Of a stretch of 64,000 nt of DNA, positions 24,797 through 33,586 are shown piece after piece (positions within the stretch are counted from its first letter, which is position 1; every line of letters begins with the position of its first letter). The notes below the pieces were generated by a model. The model was not told the origin of the DNA and made no database searches. It worked only from the letters and a program-made list of their open reading frames with translations. The stretch is from Pigmentiphaga litoralis. Its GTDB lineage: Bacteria > Pseudomonadota > Gammaproteobacteria > Burkholderiales > Burkholderiaceae_B. A program made the position numbers and the translations under genes. Location: NCBI RefSeq assembly GCF_014651835.1, contig NZ_BMXQ01000001.1:1440801-1504800 (forward strand), written 5' to 3'.

Positions 24797-27688
24797 ATGA
24801 GTGAGTCGCTGAAAACCTACCGCGCCAAACGCAATTTCGCGATTACGTCCGAACCGGAGGAAGGCGGCGAGCCCAATGCCGCCCATCGGTCATTCGTGAT
24901 CCAGAAGCACTGGGCGACGCGTCTGCATTACGACTTCCGCCTGGAACTCGATGGCGCCATGAAGAGTTGGGCGGTTCCGAAGGGCCCGAGCTACGACCCC
25001 AAAGACAAGCGGATGGCCGTCCACGTCGAAGACCATCCGATTTCGTACAACCAGTTCGAAGGGGAAATCCCGGCCAAACAATATGGCGCGGGAAAGGTCA
25101 TTATCTGGGACAAGGGCGTATGGGCGCCGTTGGGCGATGCCGAGCAGGGCTATCGTGACGGCAACCTGAAGTTCGAATTGTTCGGTCACAAGATGCGCGG
25201 CAAGTGGGTGCTGGTGCGCATGAAGGGGCGCGGCGAAAAGCAGGAGCCGTGGCTGCTGATCAAAGAGAAAGACGCCTACGTGCAGGACGGCGCGACCTTC
25301 AGTGTGGTCGATGAATTTCCGGACAGCGTCGCCGCCCTGCCCTTGCCCGATGAAGCCCTGGCGCGCATGGCTAGCTTCGAAATGCCACGGGAAGACGGCG
25401 GCAAGGCGGCCAGCAAATCCACGAGCAACGCGTCGTCGGCTGCTGCCCGGAAAGCGGCCAAGGCGGACATGCAAGCCGCGGTCGAACCACCGGCTCCCTC
25501 CACCGCGCGCAAGTCGAGCAAGAAGACTGCAGCGGCAAGCCGACCTGCATTGCCCGACGGCGTGGTACCGGCCGATCTGCCTGCGACGTTCCAGCCGCAG
25601 TTGGCCACGCTGGTGGACGGGCCGCCTTCGGACAGCAGCGACTGGGTGTACGAGATCAAGTTTGACGGCTACCGGATGCTGGCGCGTATCGAGGGCCAGA
25701 CCGTCACGCTATTTACCCGGAACGGCAACGACTGGACGCACAAACTCAAGCCGCTTGCCCAGACAATCCAGGGCCTGTCGTGGCCTGATGGCTGGTACGA
25801 CGGCGAGATCACCGTGCTGAATGCACGCGGCGTGCCGGATTTTCAATCCTTGCAGAACGCCTTCGACAAGGCCGCGACCAAAGACATCGTGTTTTACCTT
25901 TTCGATGTGCCGTATTGCGATGGCCACGATCTGCGGTCCGTCCCGCTGACCGAGCGCCGCGCGTATCTGGAAAGCCTGTTCACCGACGACACGCCCGACG
26001 CCATGCGATACAGCGACACGTTCGATGCGCCGCCGGTCGATGTCGTGGCCTCGGCGTGCCAGCTCGGCCTTGAAGGGGTGATCGGCAAACGCAAGTCGTC
26101 GACCTATGTGTCGCGGCGATCGCGCGACTGGATCAAGCTCAAGTGCAGCAAGCGCCAGGAATTCGTCATTGGCGGCTATACCGATCCCCAGGGCGCGCGC
26201 ACAGGGTTCGGATCCTTGATGCTGGGGGTGCACGACGAGGATGGCAAGCTGCAGTACGCCGGCAACGTCGGCACGGGATTCAACGACAAGACATTGACCG
26301 AAGTGACCCGGCGCCTGGAAGCACTGGCGACCCGCACGCGGCCGTTTGCCACGACCACAGGCATTGATCGCAAGGCGCATTGGGTGGAACCCACTCTGCT
26401 GGCCGAAGTGTCATTCGGCGAATGGACCGGCGACGGCCGCATCCGCCATGCCGTCTTTCACGGCCTGCGCAGCGACAAGCCCGCCAAGGCCATCATCCGC
26501 GAAGCGCCCAGCGCGCCGGAACCGGACGCCTCTGAACCAAGGGATGGCGACACTACCGAGGACACCATGACAGCGGTCAAGACAACGAGTGCAAAGAAGG
26601 CGACGAAGACGGCCGTGAAGACGGCGGCTGCCCAGACCGAAGCCGATACGGCGGCATCCAGGAAGACGGCTGCGAAGAAGGCGGTGGCCAAGAAGGCAAC
26701 CGCCACGAAGGCGACCGCTACCGAGGAGGCCAAGGCGCCACGCAAGGCCGCCAGGAAGGCAGCAGGCGCCAGCACGAGCAACGAAGCAGCCGAGCTGCCC
26801 GCCGGCCTGAAGATCAGCCATCCGGACCGGGTGATCGATGCATCCACCGGCATCACCAAGCTCGACGTCATCAAGTACTACGCCCTGGTGGCCCCATTGA
26901 TCCTGGAACACCTCGCTGACCGTCCGGTGTCGTTGGTTCGAGCGCCCGAAGGCATTGGCGGCGAGCTGTTCTTCCAGAAGCATATGGAAGCGGCCAAGAT
27001 GCCGGGGGTGACCTTGCTGCCCAAGGCGCTCGACCCGGGTCACGCGCCGCTCATGGAAATCACGACGGCCGCCGGACTGCTTTCCGCAGCGCAAATGAAC
27101 GTGCTGGAATTCCACACCTGGAACGGGACCAAGCAAGCCATTGCCAAACCCGACCGCATGACCTTCGACCTGGACCCGGGGGACGGCGTTGGCTGGCCTG
27201 CCATGCAGGAAGCCGCGCACGTGGTGCGGGCCATGCTGGAGCAATTGGAGATTGCCTGCTTCGTGAAGACCAGCGGCGGCAAAGGCCTGCACGTGGTCGT
27301 GCCCTTGCAGCGGCGTTATGACTGGGACACGGTCAAGGATTTCTCGCAGGCGATCGTGCAGCATCTGGCAAAGACACTGCCCAAGCGTTTGTCAGCCAAG
27401 AGCGGCCCCAAGAATCGGGTCGGCAAGATCTTTGTGGATTATCTGCGCAATGGATTCGGGGCGACAACAGTATCGGCGTGGTCACTGCGCTCGCGGCCCG
27501 GATTGGGCGTATCGGTTCCCTTGCGATGGGACGAGGTCGATACCCTGGAGAGTTCGTCGCAATGGAATCTGCAGAATATCCAGACCCGGCTGGAAGCAGG
27601 CAATGACCCCTGGGCCGATTATGCCGATTCCGCGCAAAGCATTACCCAGGGCATGAAGATACTGGGATTCAAACCCGCCAAGCCGTGA
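24797..27688 (+). CDS. ligD: DNA ligase D (phosphoesterase-ligase-polymerase)
   Basis: A 963-residue three-domain end-joining ligase. The N-terminal 3'-phosphoesterase covers about 25-165 (RSFVIQKHWATRLHYDFRLELDG). The ATP-dependent ligase spans about 260-575, with the adenylated lysine in YEIKFDGYR near residue 287. The C-terminal primase-like polymerase covers about 670-960, with the metal-binding FDLDPGDG near 790. The order PE-Lig-Pol matches Pseudomonas LigD. Two linkers are unusually rich in lysine and alanine, about 200-250 and 575-668, the second strongly histone-H1-like and similar in composition to the Ku tail. It is coupled to ku. Confidence 0.97.
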   Translation: MSESLKTYRAKRNFAITSEPEEGGEPNAAHRSFVIQKHWATRLHYDFRLELDGAMKSWAVPKGPSYDPKDKRMAVHVEDHPISYNQFEGEIPAKQYGAGKVIIWDKGVWAPLGDAEQGYRDGNLKFELFGHKMRGKWVLVRMKGRGEKQEPWLLIKEKDAYVQDGATFSVVDEFPDSVAALPLPDEALARMASFEMPREDGGKAASKSTSNASSAAARKAAKADMQAAVEPPAPSTARKSSKKTAAASRPALPDGVVPADLPATFQPQLATLVDGPPSDSSDWVYEIKFDGYRMLARIEGQTVTLFTRNGNDWTHKLKPLAQTIQGLSWPDGWYDGEITVLNARGVPDFQSLQNAFDKAATKDIVFYLFDVPYCDGHDLRSVPLTERRAYLESLFTDDTPDAMRYSDTFDAPPVDVVASACQLGLEGVIGKRKSSTYVSRRSRDWIKLKCSKRQEFVIGGYTDPQGARTGFGSLMLGVHDEDGKLQYAGNVGTGFNDKTLTEVTRRLEALATRTRPFATTTGIDRKAHWVEPTLLAEVSFGEWTGDGRIRHAVFHGLRSDKPAKAIIREAPSAPEPDASEPRDGDTTEDTMTAVKTTSAKKATKTAVKTAAAQTEADTAASRKTAAKKAVAKKATATKATATEEAKAPRKAARKAAGASTSNEAAELPAGLKISHPDRVIDASTGITKLDVIKYYALVAPLILEHLADRPVSLVRAPEGIGGELFFQKHMEAAKMPGVTLLPKALDPGHAPLMEITTAAGLLSAAQMNVLEFHTWNGTKQAIAKPDRMTFDLDPGDGVGWPAMQEAAHVVRAMLEQLEIACFVKTSGGKGLHVVVPLQRRYDWDTVKDFSQAIVQHLAKTLPKRLSAKSGPKNRVGKIFVDYLRNGFGATTVSAWSLRSRPGLGVSVPLRWDEVDTLESSSQWNLQNIQTRLEAGNDPWADYADSAQSITQGMKILGFKPAKP

Positions 27689-27724
27689 TGGTGATTCGCG
27701 AGTGCCAATAACGACGTTGGCGAA

Positions 27725-27967
27725 TCAGAAGTCGGATTGATCCAGCGTCGGGCACGGCAGCCCATCTTCGATCTTGCGCCGCGCAACGTGATGAATGCGC
27801 GGCGCATTCATAAGATAAGACTGTTTCATGCCGTCGTCGTCGGGGGGAGACCCGAATCGCGACCATAAGGCCTCGCCGGAGATGCGCGCCTTGTGCCATT
27901 CGCCATCGACGCTGACCAGGAAACTCAGGGCGTCGCTATCGGATTCGAATTTGGGGAAAGTATGCAT
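27725..27967 (-). CDS. DUF1488-like small protein
   Basis: An 80-residue protein matching the DUF1488 pattern (FLVSVDGEWHKARISGEALWSRFGSPPDDDGMKQSYLMNAPRIHHVARRKI). It is a paralogue of the protein at 20905-21297, sharing the ISGE-LW-S-FG core and the acidic DDDG or LDDAG turn. It is single-copy here, on the minus strand, converging on ligD. Function is unknown. Confidence 0.72.
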   Translation of the reverse strand: MHTFPKFESDSDALSFLVSVDGEWHKARISGEALWSRFGSPPDDDGMKQSYLMNAPRIHHVARRKIEDGLPCPTLDQSDF

Positions 27968-28068
27968 GCCGTGCTCTCACGTCGAGGATGGGCTCCCTGG
28001 ATACGAATTATAGGACTGGCATCAAGACATTCCCAATATCTGGAACATCATCCATTTGCTGTAGATAA

Positions 28069-28095
28069 CACAACGCCCCCACTTGGGGGGCGTCG
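28069..28095 (-). terminator. Hairpin downstream of the DUF4142 gene
   Basis: CGCCCCC and GGGGGCG (28073-28091) form a strong stem with a short loop, 25 bp after the DUF4142 stop on the minus strand. TTGTGTTAT follows, a weak T tract. It could also act in the opposite direction. Confidence 0.55.
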
Positions 28096-28118
28096 TTCAG
28101 GCACTGCGGCGCGCGGGA

Positions 28119-28700
28119 TTATCGCGTGGCAGGTGCACCCATGGGCATGGTCGACGAAGAACGGGCTGGCGTCTTGCCGCCGTCGTTCACAGCGGTCTTG
28201 AGCGCTTGACCCTTTTCCAGGTGAGCCTTCAGGCTGGGCAACGTCTTGGCAGCAAAAGCCTTGATGTCCGGATCCTTGGCATCCTTGGCCGTGCTTTCAA
28301 ACAGTTTGACGGCGTCCTTGTGCGCATCCACGGCAATATCATCTGCGTATTTCTTGTCGAAATCCGCGCCGTTGGTGCGTTTGGCCAGACCTTCCAGCTT
28401 GGACTTTACGCTACGAGTAGGTTGCGTCGGCACCGTCACCGACTTCGACGACGCCAGGCTCTTGAGCTCGGTATCCACGGCGGTATGGTCGGTCACCATC
28501 ATCTGGGCAAACGACTTGATATCGGCATGGGACGCCTTGGTTTCTGCCATGCGGCTGGCTTCGATTTCCAGATAGCCGGACTCGGCGGCTTTTTCGATGA
28601 ACTGCTTGTCTTTGCGGGCCAGTTCGGCGGCGCTGACGGAATTGACGCTGAATGCAGCAAGAAGCGCTGCGCAAACGGCTGCCAGATGGATCTTTTTCAT
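28119..28700 (-). CDS. DUF4142 exported protein
   Basis: A 193-residue exported protein. The signal peptide of about 24 residues (MKKIHLAAVCAALLAAFSVNSVSA) is followed by a helical DUF4142 domain (KDKQFIEKAAESGYLEIEASRMAETKASHADIKSFAQMMVTDHTAVDTELKSLA). The fold is a ferritin-like four-helix bundle, acting in the periplasm or outer envelope. DUF4142 genes are often found in stress-response regions, and here the neighbours are Ku/LigD and Mn-catalase. GGAGG lies at good distance before the ATG. The long in-frame extension upstream has no family character. Confidence 0.88.
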   Translation of the reverse strand: MKKIHLAAVCAALLAAFSVNSVSAAELARKDKQFIEKAAESGYLEIEASRMAETKASHADIKSFAQMMVTDHTAVDTELKSLASSKSVTVPTQPTRSVKSKLEGLAKRTNGADFDKKYADDIAVDAHKDAVKLFESTAKDAKDPDIKAFAAKTLPSLKAHLEKGQALKTAVNDGGKTPARSSSTMPMGAPATR

Positions 28701-28949
28701 GGTCGTCCTCCAGGTGATGATGGACCTGGATGAGCAAACATCGTGCCCAAACGAATCCGGTGCGGTCTCGAACCAAGAATACCGAGGTGGCACAAGGCCT
28801 TGCGCAGTTTCCTCATCTTGAAGGCGGGCCATTATCCAAACACCTGACAGCCATTCAGCTGAGGGTAAATCCTGAGGCCCCATGGTAAAAATTCCTGGAC
28901 CTGAAGTGGGTTGATCGCACCCTTTCCCTTTCCAGCACGCCGGACACCG

Positions 28950-29204
28950 ATGAAGCGTATTTTCCAGTATCGACGACCCGCTGCCACGGGGGACAGATTC
29001 GACATCGAGATCACGATGGAAGCCCATGGCAACGACGGTTTCCACCCGCGGGTACAGGTCTATAGGGAAGCATGCGGCATTCGATCTTTGCTCAAACGCA
29101 TGGAAGGTGGCGGTGGCCCGTACCGGGACTGGGAACGCGGGTACCGGGATACGCTGACCCGGGTCTGTCACGCGATCGAAGCCGGCCAGTTCACGCCCGT
29201 TTAA
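28950..29204 (+). CDS. Small protein of unknown function
   Basis: An 84-residue basic protein (MKRIFQYRRPAATGDRFDIEITMEAHG) with a beta-rich N-terminal half and a helical end (YRDWERGYRDTLTRVCHAIEAG). No family is recognised and the ribosome binding site is weak, so the call rests on length, codon use and start position. It lies divergent to DUF4142 and upstream of tRNA-Leu(CAG). Confidence 0.45.
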   Translation: MKRIFQYRRPAATGDRFDIEITMEAHGNDGFHPRVQVYREACGIRSLLKRMEGGGGPYRDWERGYRDTLTRVCHAIEAGQFTPV

Positions 29205-29221
29205 AAATTTTTGCCGAACGC

Positions 29222-29251
29222 TTGGCAAACGCCTAAAAACTTCTATATACT
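29222..29251 (+). promoter_or_regulatory. Promoter of tRNA-Leu(CAG)
   Basis: TTGGCA (29222-29227) and TATACT (29246-29251) are separated by 18 bp in an AT-rich stretch. The predicted start is about 100 bp before the mature tRNA. Confidence 0.6.
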
Positions 29252-29301
29252 CTTGGTCTTGCTACGGGATGCAGCGAACATGCACCAGGTAGCAAGAAAA
29301 C

Positions 29302-29358
29302 AGCAGTAAAAAAACCGAGCAGTGAAAGACCAAGCAGTAGCAAAAGCAACAAAGCAGT
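29302..29358 (+). repeat. Four AGCAGT direct repeats in the tRNA leader
   Basis: AGCAGT starts at 29302, 29318, 29333 and 29353. The last copy abuts the first base of the tRNA. The stretch is otherwise A-rich. It may be chance or a leader element for processing. Confidence 0.4.
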
Positions 29359-29443
29359 GCCCAGATGGCGGAATTGGTAGACGCGCACGGTTCAGGTCCG
29401 TGTGCCGAAAGGTGTGGAGGTTCGAGTCCTCTTCTGGGCACCA
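29359..29443 (+). tRNA. tRNA-Leu, anticodon CAG
   Basis: An 85-nt class II tRNA with encoded CCA. The acceptor stem is GCCCAGA paired with TCTGGGC, with discriminator A. The anticodon arm CACGG-TTCAGGT-CCGTG gives anticodon CAG. The T arm is GAGGTTCGAGTCCTC, and a long variable arm is present. Confidence 0.97.
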
Positions 29444-29453
29444 ATAAATTCTG

Positions 29454-29485
29454 AAAAAACGCAGCCCACGGGCTGCGTTTTTTTT
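29454..29485 (+). terminator. Intrinsic terminator of tRNA-Leu(CAG)
   Basis: CGCAGCCC and GGGCTGCG form a stem with a two-base loop, followed by eight T. An A tract precedes it, so it can work in both directions. Confidence 0.92.
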
Positions 29486-29651
29486 CGTGCGCGCGTTCTA
29501 TCTGGCGCGTTCTAGCGTTCTATCCAGTACCTGGAATGGGGCTTTGGCACACCGGGCATGCCCCTTGCTATCAAACTCTGGCAACAATAACCGCGGCGCA
29601 CTCTCACGCTGCCCTGCCAAGCTTGTTCAGCTACAACACGGGACACACAAT

Positions 29652-29798
29652 ATGCTCAGAAAACTCATCTTCTTCGCGATCACCTCCGGCCTGGCCTCGC
29701 GCATGCTCAAGTCCTATACCCGCAGCCGCAACAACGGCCCGGTGCGCAACGCGTCGGCCCCGCCGCCAGCACGTTCGCGCAACGACTTCAATTCCTGA
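29652..29798 (+). CDS. Small hypothetical protein
   Basis: A 48-residue protein (MLRKLIFFAITSGLASRMLKSYTRS). It has a short hydrophobic N-terminal helix followed by a basic, proline-rich tail. The start resembles small conserved proteins of Burkholderiales as I recall them, but no family is named. It could be a membrane-associated peptide. Ribosome binding site evidence is weak. Confidence 0.45.
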   Translation: MLRKLIFFAITSGLASRMLKSYTRSRNNGPVRNASAPPPARSRNDFNS

Positions 29799-29936
29799 TC
29801 TGTAGACAGGAATTGCTGACCGGATAGTCCGATAACTGCTGCGACAGGACGGGCACGGCCGAACACTTAGGCCGACAGACCAACACGCAACCCGGACCGC
29901 AGCAGAGTGATCGCAGCAGTTCGTTGAACGACCGCA

Positions 29937-29962
29937 CAACGCCCGCTACTCAGCGGGCGTTG
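29937..29962 (+). terminator. Intrinsic-type hairpin
   Basis: CAACGCCCGCT (29937-29947) pairs with AGCGGGCGTTG (29952-29962), an 11-bp perfect stem, with GTTG and no long T run after it. It would end transcription from the 29652 gene. The 140 bp before it (29799-29936) holds no gene I can support. Confidence 0.55.
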
Positions 29963-30043
29963 TTGCATCCACCAGGCGCCCCGCCCCTGCGCAAACCCGC
30001 GCCGGCATGTCATGATGAGTCTCCCTTTAAGGAGACGCCCCTC

Positions 30044-30340
30044 ATGCAACGCGATTCCCACACCGTTGTTCTGCTGCTTCGACTGCTGCGCGAAGCCGAT
30101 ATGTCCTACGTTGGCACGACGGCACTATCCGAAGGTCTGGCGGAGATCGCCGGCGATGATGACGTGCCCGAAGGCTGGACGCAGCACCACCTGGAAATCA
30201 TGAGCGACATCGGCCTGGTCAAGGCAAGGCATCCGGGGCCGGTCACGTCGAGCACCGAATGGCGGCTAGCCTGGGAAGGCTATAACGCCGTGGAAGACAG
30301 CGGCGATGACGACGACGATGAAGACACGCTGGACGACTGA
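30044..30340 (+). CDS. Small winged-helix-like protein (DUF2513-like)
   Basis: A 98-residue protein. It starts MQRDSHTVVLLLRLLREADM, then has a helical segment, EGWTQHHLEIMSDIGLVKARH and TSSTEWRLAWEGYNAVED. This order resembles DUF2513, a small winged-helix-like family. The last 15 residues are almost all acidic. TAAGGAG lies 10 bp before the ATG. Its stop codon abuts the stop of the convergent sulfatase-type gene with no gap. No function is known. Confidence 0.62.
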   Translation: MQRDSHTVVLLLRLLREADMSYVGTTALSEGLAEIAGDDDVPEGWTQHHLEIMSDIGLVKARHPGPVTSSTEWRLAWEGYNAVEDSGDDDDDEDTLDD

Positions 30341-32071
30341 TTACTTCACGAAGGACTCGATCTTGGCAGGCAGCGCCGGCGCACGCCAGCGGTAGGCGTC
30401 GCTGAGCACGTCGCGCGATGCCTCGTACCCCTTCCAGCGGATGTCCAGCAGGTGCGCGACAGTCATGTCCGCCCAATCGGCCCTGAAGGGGCGATCGTCG
30501 ATGTCCGCCGGCAAGGCGTCACGCGGCGTGGATTGCCAGATCATGGCCGGAATGCGGTAGCCGGCGGCAGTCATCTGGCTGTGGCCGGCGTAATTGATCT
30601 GATGGCCGACTTCCTGTCCGTGATCGGACACGAACATCCATGCGCGGTATTCATCGGGCGCGGCGCCCTTGCGCGTCATGTCGAGCAGGCTCGACATGAC
30701 GGCGTCCTGCGTCAGCAGCGCCGAGTCGTACTCGTCTCGGGCACGGCGCAGCCATCCTGGACGGCCGGCATGCTGCATGCCCTGGTCCACGCCATCGGAA
30801 TAATCATCGAACGGATTGGCCTTGTCGGGAAAGCGCAGGCGGTAGTGCGGGTGGGCGCCCATCAGGTGCACCACGATCAGCTTGTGCGGATGCGGATCCG
30901 ATATCGCCGACTGCAAGGGTTCGAGCACGGCAGTATCCGGTGACTGGCTGCCCCGCCCTGGCGTCCGGTTCACCAGATGCAGTTCGTCGGCAAAGCGGGC
31001 ATGCAAGTTCTCGATGGCGATGTCGTCCTGGTTGCCGATCCACCAGACCCGGTATCCCGCGGCCTTGGCCAGCGCCAGCAGATGCTGCGGCGGCTGCCCC
31101 TGGGCATTGTCCATCAGCATGAGGCTGCGCAAGCCGGGCAAGGTGGTGGCATCGACCGACCACGCATTCTTGAGCAGAACAAATTCGGCATCGAGCGCAT
31201 CGTGGCGTGCCCGCATCGTTGGCGTCGTCGCACGCGGGTAGCCGTACATGCCCAGGTTGTCGCGATTGATGCTCTCGGAAATCACAAGCACCACGGTGGA
31301 TGGCGCAGCGGTCGCAATCACGGGGGCCGCATCCCGGGCACGTTGCAAGGCAAGTTCCCGCGCCGCCTCGTGATGCGACCAGCTGTGGCGCAGTTCCTGC
31401 ACCGACTCGCTCCAGCCGGCCCAGAACAGCACCGGATGCAGGCGTCGCCACGGCTTGCTGATATACCCCGCCGCGCTGACCAGCAAGGCCACACCCAGCA
31501 CGCCAACCCCGATGCGTGACAGCAGGGACGGACCCGGACCGGCACGACGTGGAGCTGGGACGCCACTGGCGCGCGCCACCGCATGCCACATCAGCAAGGC
31601 GGCAACGAACAGGGCGGCGGCCCATGCCAGCGCGGGCCGCCAGTACATCGCCAGATATTCGGCGCTTTCCTTGGCGCTGGTGTTGGCGACGGCGCCGATC
31701 ACCATGCCGCTGTCGGCCGCGGCCTGATAGCTGTCAGTCAGGTAGGCGCGTGCAATGCCGTCTACCACGAAACTCATGCCCAGCGTCCACACGGTGGCGG
31801 CACGAACGCCCCGCCAGCCGCGCGATCGCACGGGCCACAACAGCCACGCAAGGGCGGGCAGCGCCAGCGCCATGAGCTGGGCGATGCGGCGGCCGTCGTG
31901 TCCGAGCGCCACGAAGGCCAGCACGGTGATCGTCGCCACGCCAAAGGCGATGCGTGCATCGGTCAGGCGCCAAGTGTCAGGGGAGCCGCCAGCCTCAGGA
32001 CGAGGCGAACGCGGATAGAAAAGGGAATTCAGTCGCGCTGCATGGGCGCGAGCATGTTGTCGCATTGACAT
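30341..32071 (-). CDS. Phosphoethanolamine transferase-like sulfatase-fold enzyme
   Basis: A 576-residue inner-membrane enzyme. About five hydrophobic helices lie in the first 230 residues, followed by a periplasmic sulfatase-fold domain. Metal and catalytic sites are visible: the glutamate in VLVISESINRDNLGMYGYPRATTPTM, the threonine nucleophile in WSVDATTLPGLRS, HLMGAHPHYRLRFP, and the aspartate and histidine in FVSDHGQEVGH. This matches EptA/OpgE-type transferases, which add phosphoethanolamine to lipid A, core sugars or glucans. The target is unknown. ATG 32071 is preferred; in-frame sequence upstream is atypical. Confidence 0.87.
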   Translation of the reverse strand: MSMRQHARAHAARLNSLFYPRSPRPEAGGSPDTWRLTDARIAFGVATITVLAFVALGHDGRRIAQLMALALPALAWLLWPVRSRGWRGVRAATVWTLGMSFVVDGIARAYLTDSYQAAADSGMVIGAVANTSAKESAEYLAMYWRPALAWAAALFVAALLMWHAVARASGVPAPRRAGPGPSLLSRIGVGVLGVALLVSAAGYISKPWRRLHPVLFWAGWSESVQELRHSWSHHEAARELALQRARDAAPVIATAAPSTVVLVISESINRDNLGMYGYPRATTPTMRARHDALDAEFVLLKNAWSVDATTLPGLRSLMLMDNAQGQPPQHLLALAKAAGYRVWWIGNQDDIAIENLHARFADELHLVNRTPGRGSQSPDTAVLEPLQSAISDPHPHKLIVVHLMGAHPHYRLRFPDKANPFDDYSDGVDQGMQHAGRPGWLRRARDEYDSALLTQDAVMSSLLDMTRKGAAPDEYRAWMFVSDHGQEVGHQINYAGHSQMTAAGYRIPAMIWQSTPRDALPADIDDRPFRADWADMTVAHLLDIRWKGYEASRDVLSDAYRWRAPALPAKIESFVK

Positions 32072-32233
32072 GTACTCGGTGGCGGCTTGCCCAAAGCAGC
32101 AGGCCGCGAAGGCGGCACGGTGCGCTGCGCCAGAACGGCGCGCGGCGGATGCGGAAGGACAAGACAGGGGCCATGGCCGGCCCACGGCCGGCCGCTCGGC
32201 AGGCCTTGAGGGCCCGGGCGAAGTCGCCGCAGT

Positions 32234-32878
32234 TTAGCCGATTTCCCGCAGAGGGCCAGATCGGAGGCCGTCGTCGCCGGGAAGCTCCGCGGTCAGGGAG
32301 AGATCGAAATACAGATCGTTGCTCCACGCGCCCAGTCCGATGTCGTCCAGGACCTCGGGATGCAGATCGCCCGACAGGTCATCGTGGCTGGGGCCAAACA
32401 GCTTGCCAAGCAGGCCATGCGGTTCGGTGGCCGGCGCATGCAAGGCCGCGATGACATCCTCTTCTTCCGCGCCGGCATCGGCAATTTCAACCAGCAGATC
32501 CTGGTTCTGGGCGCCCAGATCGTCACCCTGCATCTCGAAGATTTCACGGCTTTCCAGCACGATCCAGGTCGACACATTGCCGGGGTCGTCCAGGAAAGCC
32601 AGGGTCTCCTGGATCACGGGCTGCGCCGAGGGCACGTCGATGCGGGCCAAAAAGCGCTTGAGACGGGCCACGCCTTCGGCGTAGTCGCCGGCAATGGCAA
32701 TGTCTTCGTCCGATTCCCAGATCGATGACGGGCACACCCGTGGGTGGCCGGAGACCAGCAGTTTGTACACGAGCGGGATGTCGTATGCCCATTCCGACAG
32801 GCCGATGCGGGCAGCGGTCTCGCACCCTTCTTCTCCTGGCAGGCAATGCGTCGAATACAGATAGCTCCGATTGGCCAC
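32234..32878 (-). CDS. Conserved protein of unknown function
   Basis: A 214-residue acidic protein beginning MANRSYLYSTHCLPGEEG, without signal peptide or membrane segment. The body alternates predicted helices (RLKRFLARIDVPSAQPVIQETLAFLDD) with acidic stretches. The C-terminal part GLGAWSNDLYFDLSLTAELPGDDG is beta-rich. I recall the MANRSYLYS start from a family of uncharacterised proteins but cannot name it. It lies 162 bp before the transferase on the same strand and 149 bp after the thioredoxin-like gene. Confidence 0.65.
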   Translation of the reverse strand: MANRSYLYSTHCLPGEEGCETAARIGLSEWAYDIPLVYKLLVSGHPRVCPSSIWESDEDIAIAGDYAEGVARLKRFLARIDVPSAQPVIQETLAFLDDPGNVSTWIVLESREIFEMQGDDLGAQNQDLLVEIADAGAEEEDVIAALHAPATEPHGLLGKLFGPSHDDLSGDLHPEVLDDIGLGAWSNDLYFDLSLTAELPGDDGLRSGPLREIG

Positions 32879-33027
32879 GGCGTCTCCTTGCGTGCGGGCG
32901 GTTCACCACGCGGCGAAACGGCGCGGTGAGATTGCACCTTACCAAGCAGACGCTCGTTATCCGGGCGCAAACACGCACTGAAACGTTTGTTGTCGCCGGT
33001 TGCGAGAATGGCCGCCTCAGCGGCCTG

Positions 33028-33354
33028 CTACACGGCGCCGATCTGCGCCAGCGCCTCCCGCACGTCGGCCGGATCGTTGGGCCGCACAAGGCGCGCCACT
33101 TCGACGCCGTCTTTCAAGAAGACCAGGGTGGGCCAGAGCTTGACCTTGTAGGTGCGTCCAAGCGGCCGGCCCTTGCCATCTTCGACCTTCAGGTGCGGAA
33201 CGCCGGCAGCGTCGGCCAGCCCCTGCTCGATCACCGGCGCCGCGGCCTGGCAGAAGCCGCACCAGTTTGTGCCGAAGTCGAGCACGACCGGTCCGGTCAT
33301 GGCATCCACGTCTTCTCGCGATGGCTCCGCGGCACTGTAGGAAACTCGGGACAT
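33028..33354 (-). CDS. Thioredoxin-family protein
   Basis: A 108-residue single-domain thioredoxin with active site WCGFC (FGTNWCGFCQAAAPVIEQGL) and the cis-proline in KLWPTLVFLKDG. It has no signal peptide and so is cytoplasmic. The phenylalanine in place of the usual proline in WCGPC should shift the redox potential. ATG 33354 starts the thioredoxin fold; the longer frame upstream is unlike the family. It diverges from Mn-catalase across 232 bp, which suggests an oxidative-stress role. Confidence 0.88.
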   Translation of the reverse strand: MSRVSYSAAEPSREDVDAMTGPVVLDFGTNWCGFCQAAAPVIEQGLADAAGVPHLKVEDGKGRPLGRTYKVKLWPTLVFLKDGVEVARLVRPNDPADVREALAQIGAV

Positions 33355-33586
33355 GCTGACCTCGCTCGGAATTGTCAAAGAGGGTCCCAACGATAGCCAA
33401 GCCGTGCGGGGCACGTCGTAACCGATTGCGTGACACCGCACGCAAACCCGACCTGACGAGCAGAACAGGGGTCCTGCCGACAGTTCGGATGAGCGTGATC
33501 TACCACGCCGCATTGCCCTGTGCTACAGCGCCGCATCAGGCACACCCGATGCGTCGCTATCGGCGTCACCCTTCAAAGGAAGCATC

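Noticed and set aside
29262-29444. 60-codon minus-strand frame over tRNA-Leu(CAG)
   Set aside because: It is antisense to a clear tRNA gene and its leader; repetitive phenylalanine and cysteine residues come from the A-rich leader.
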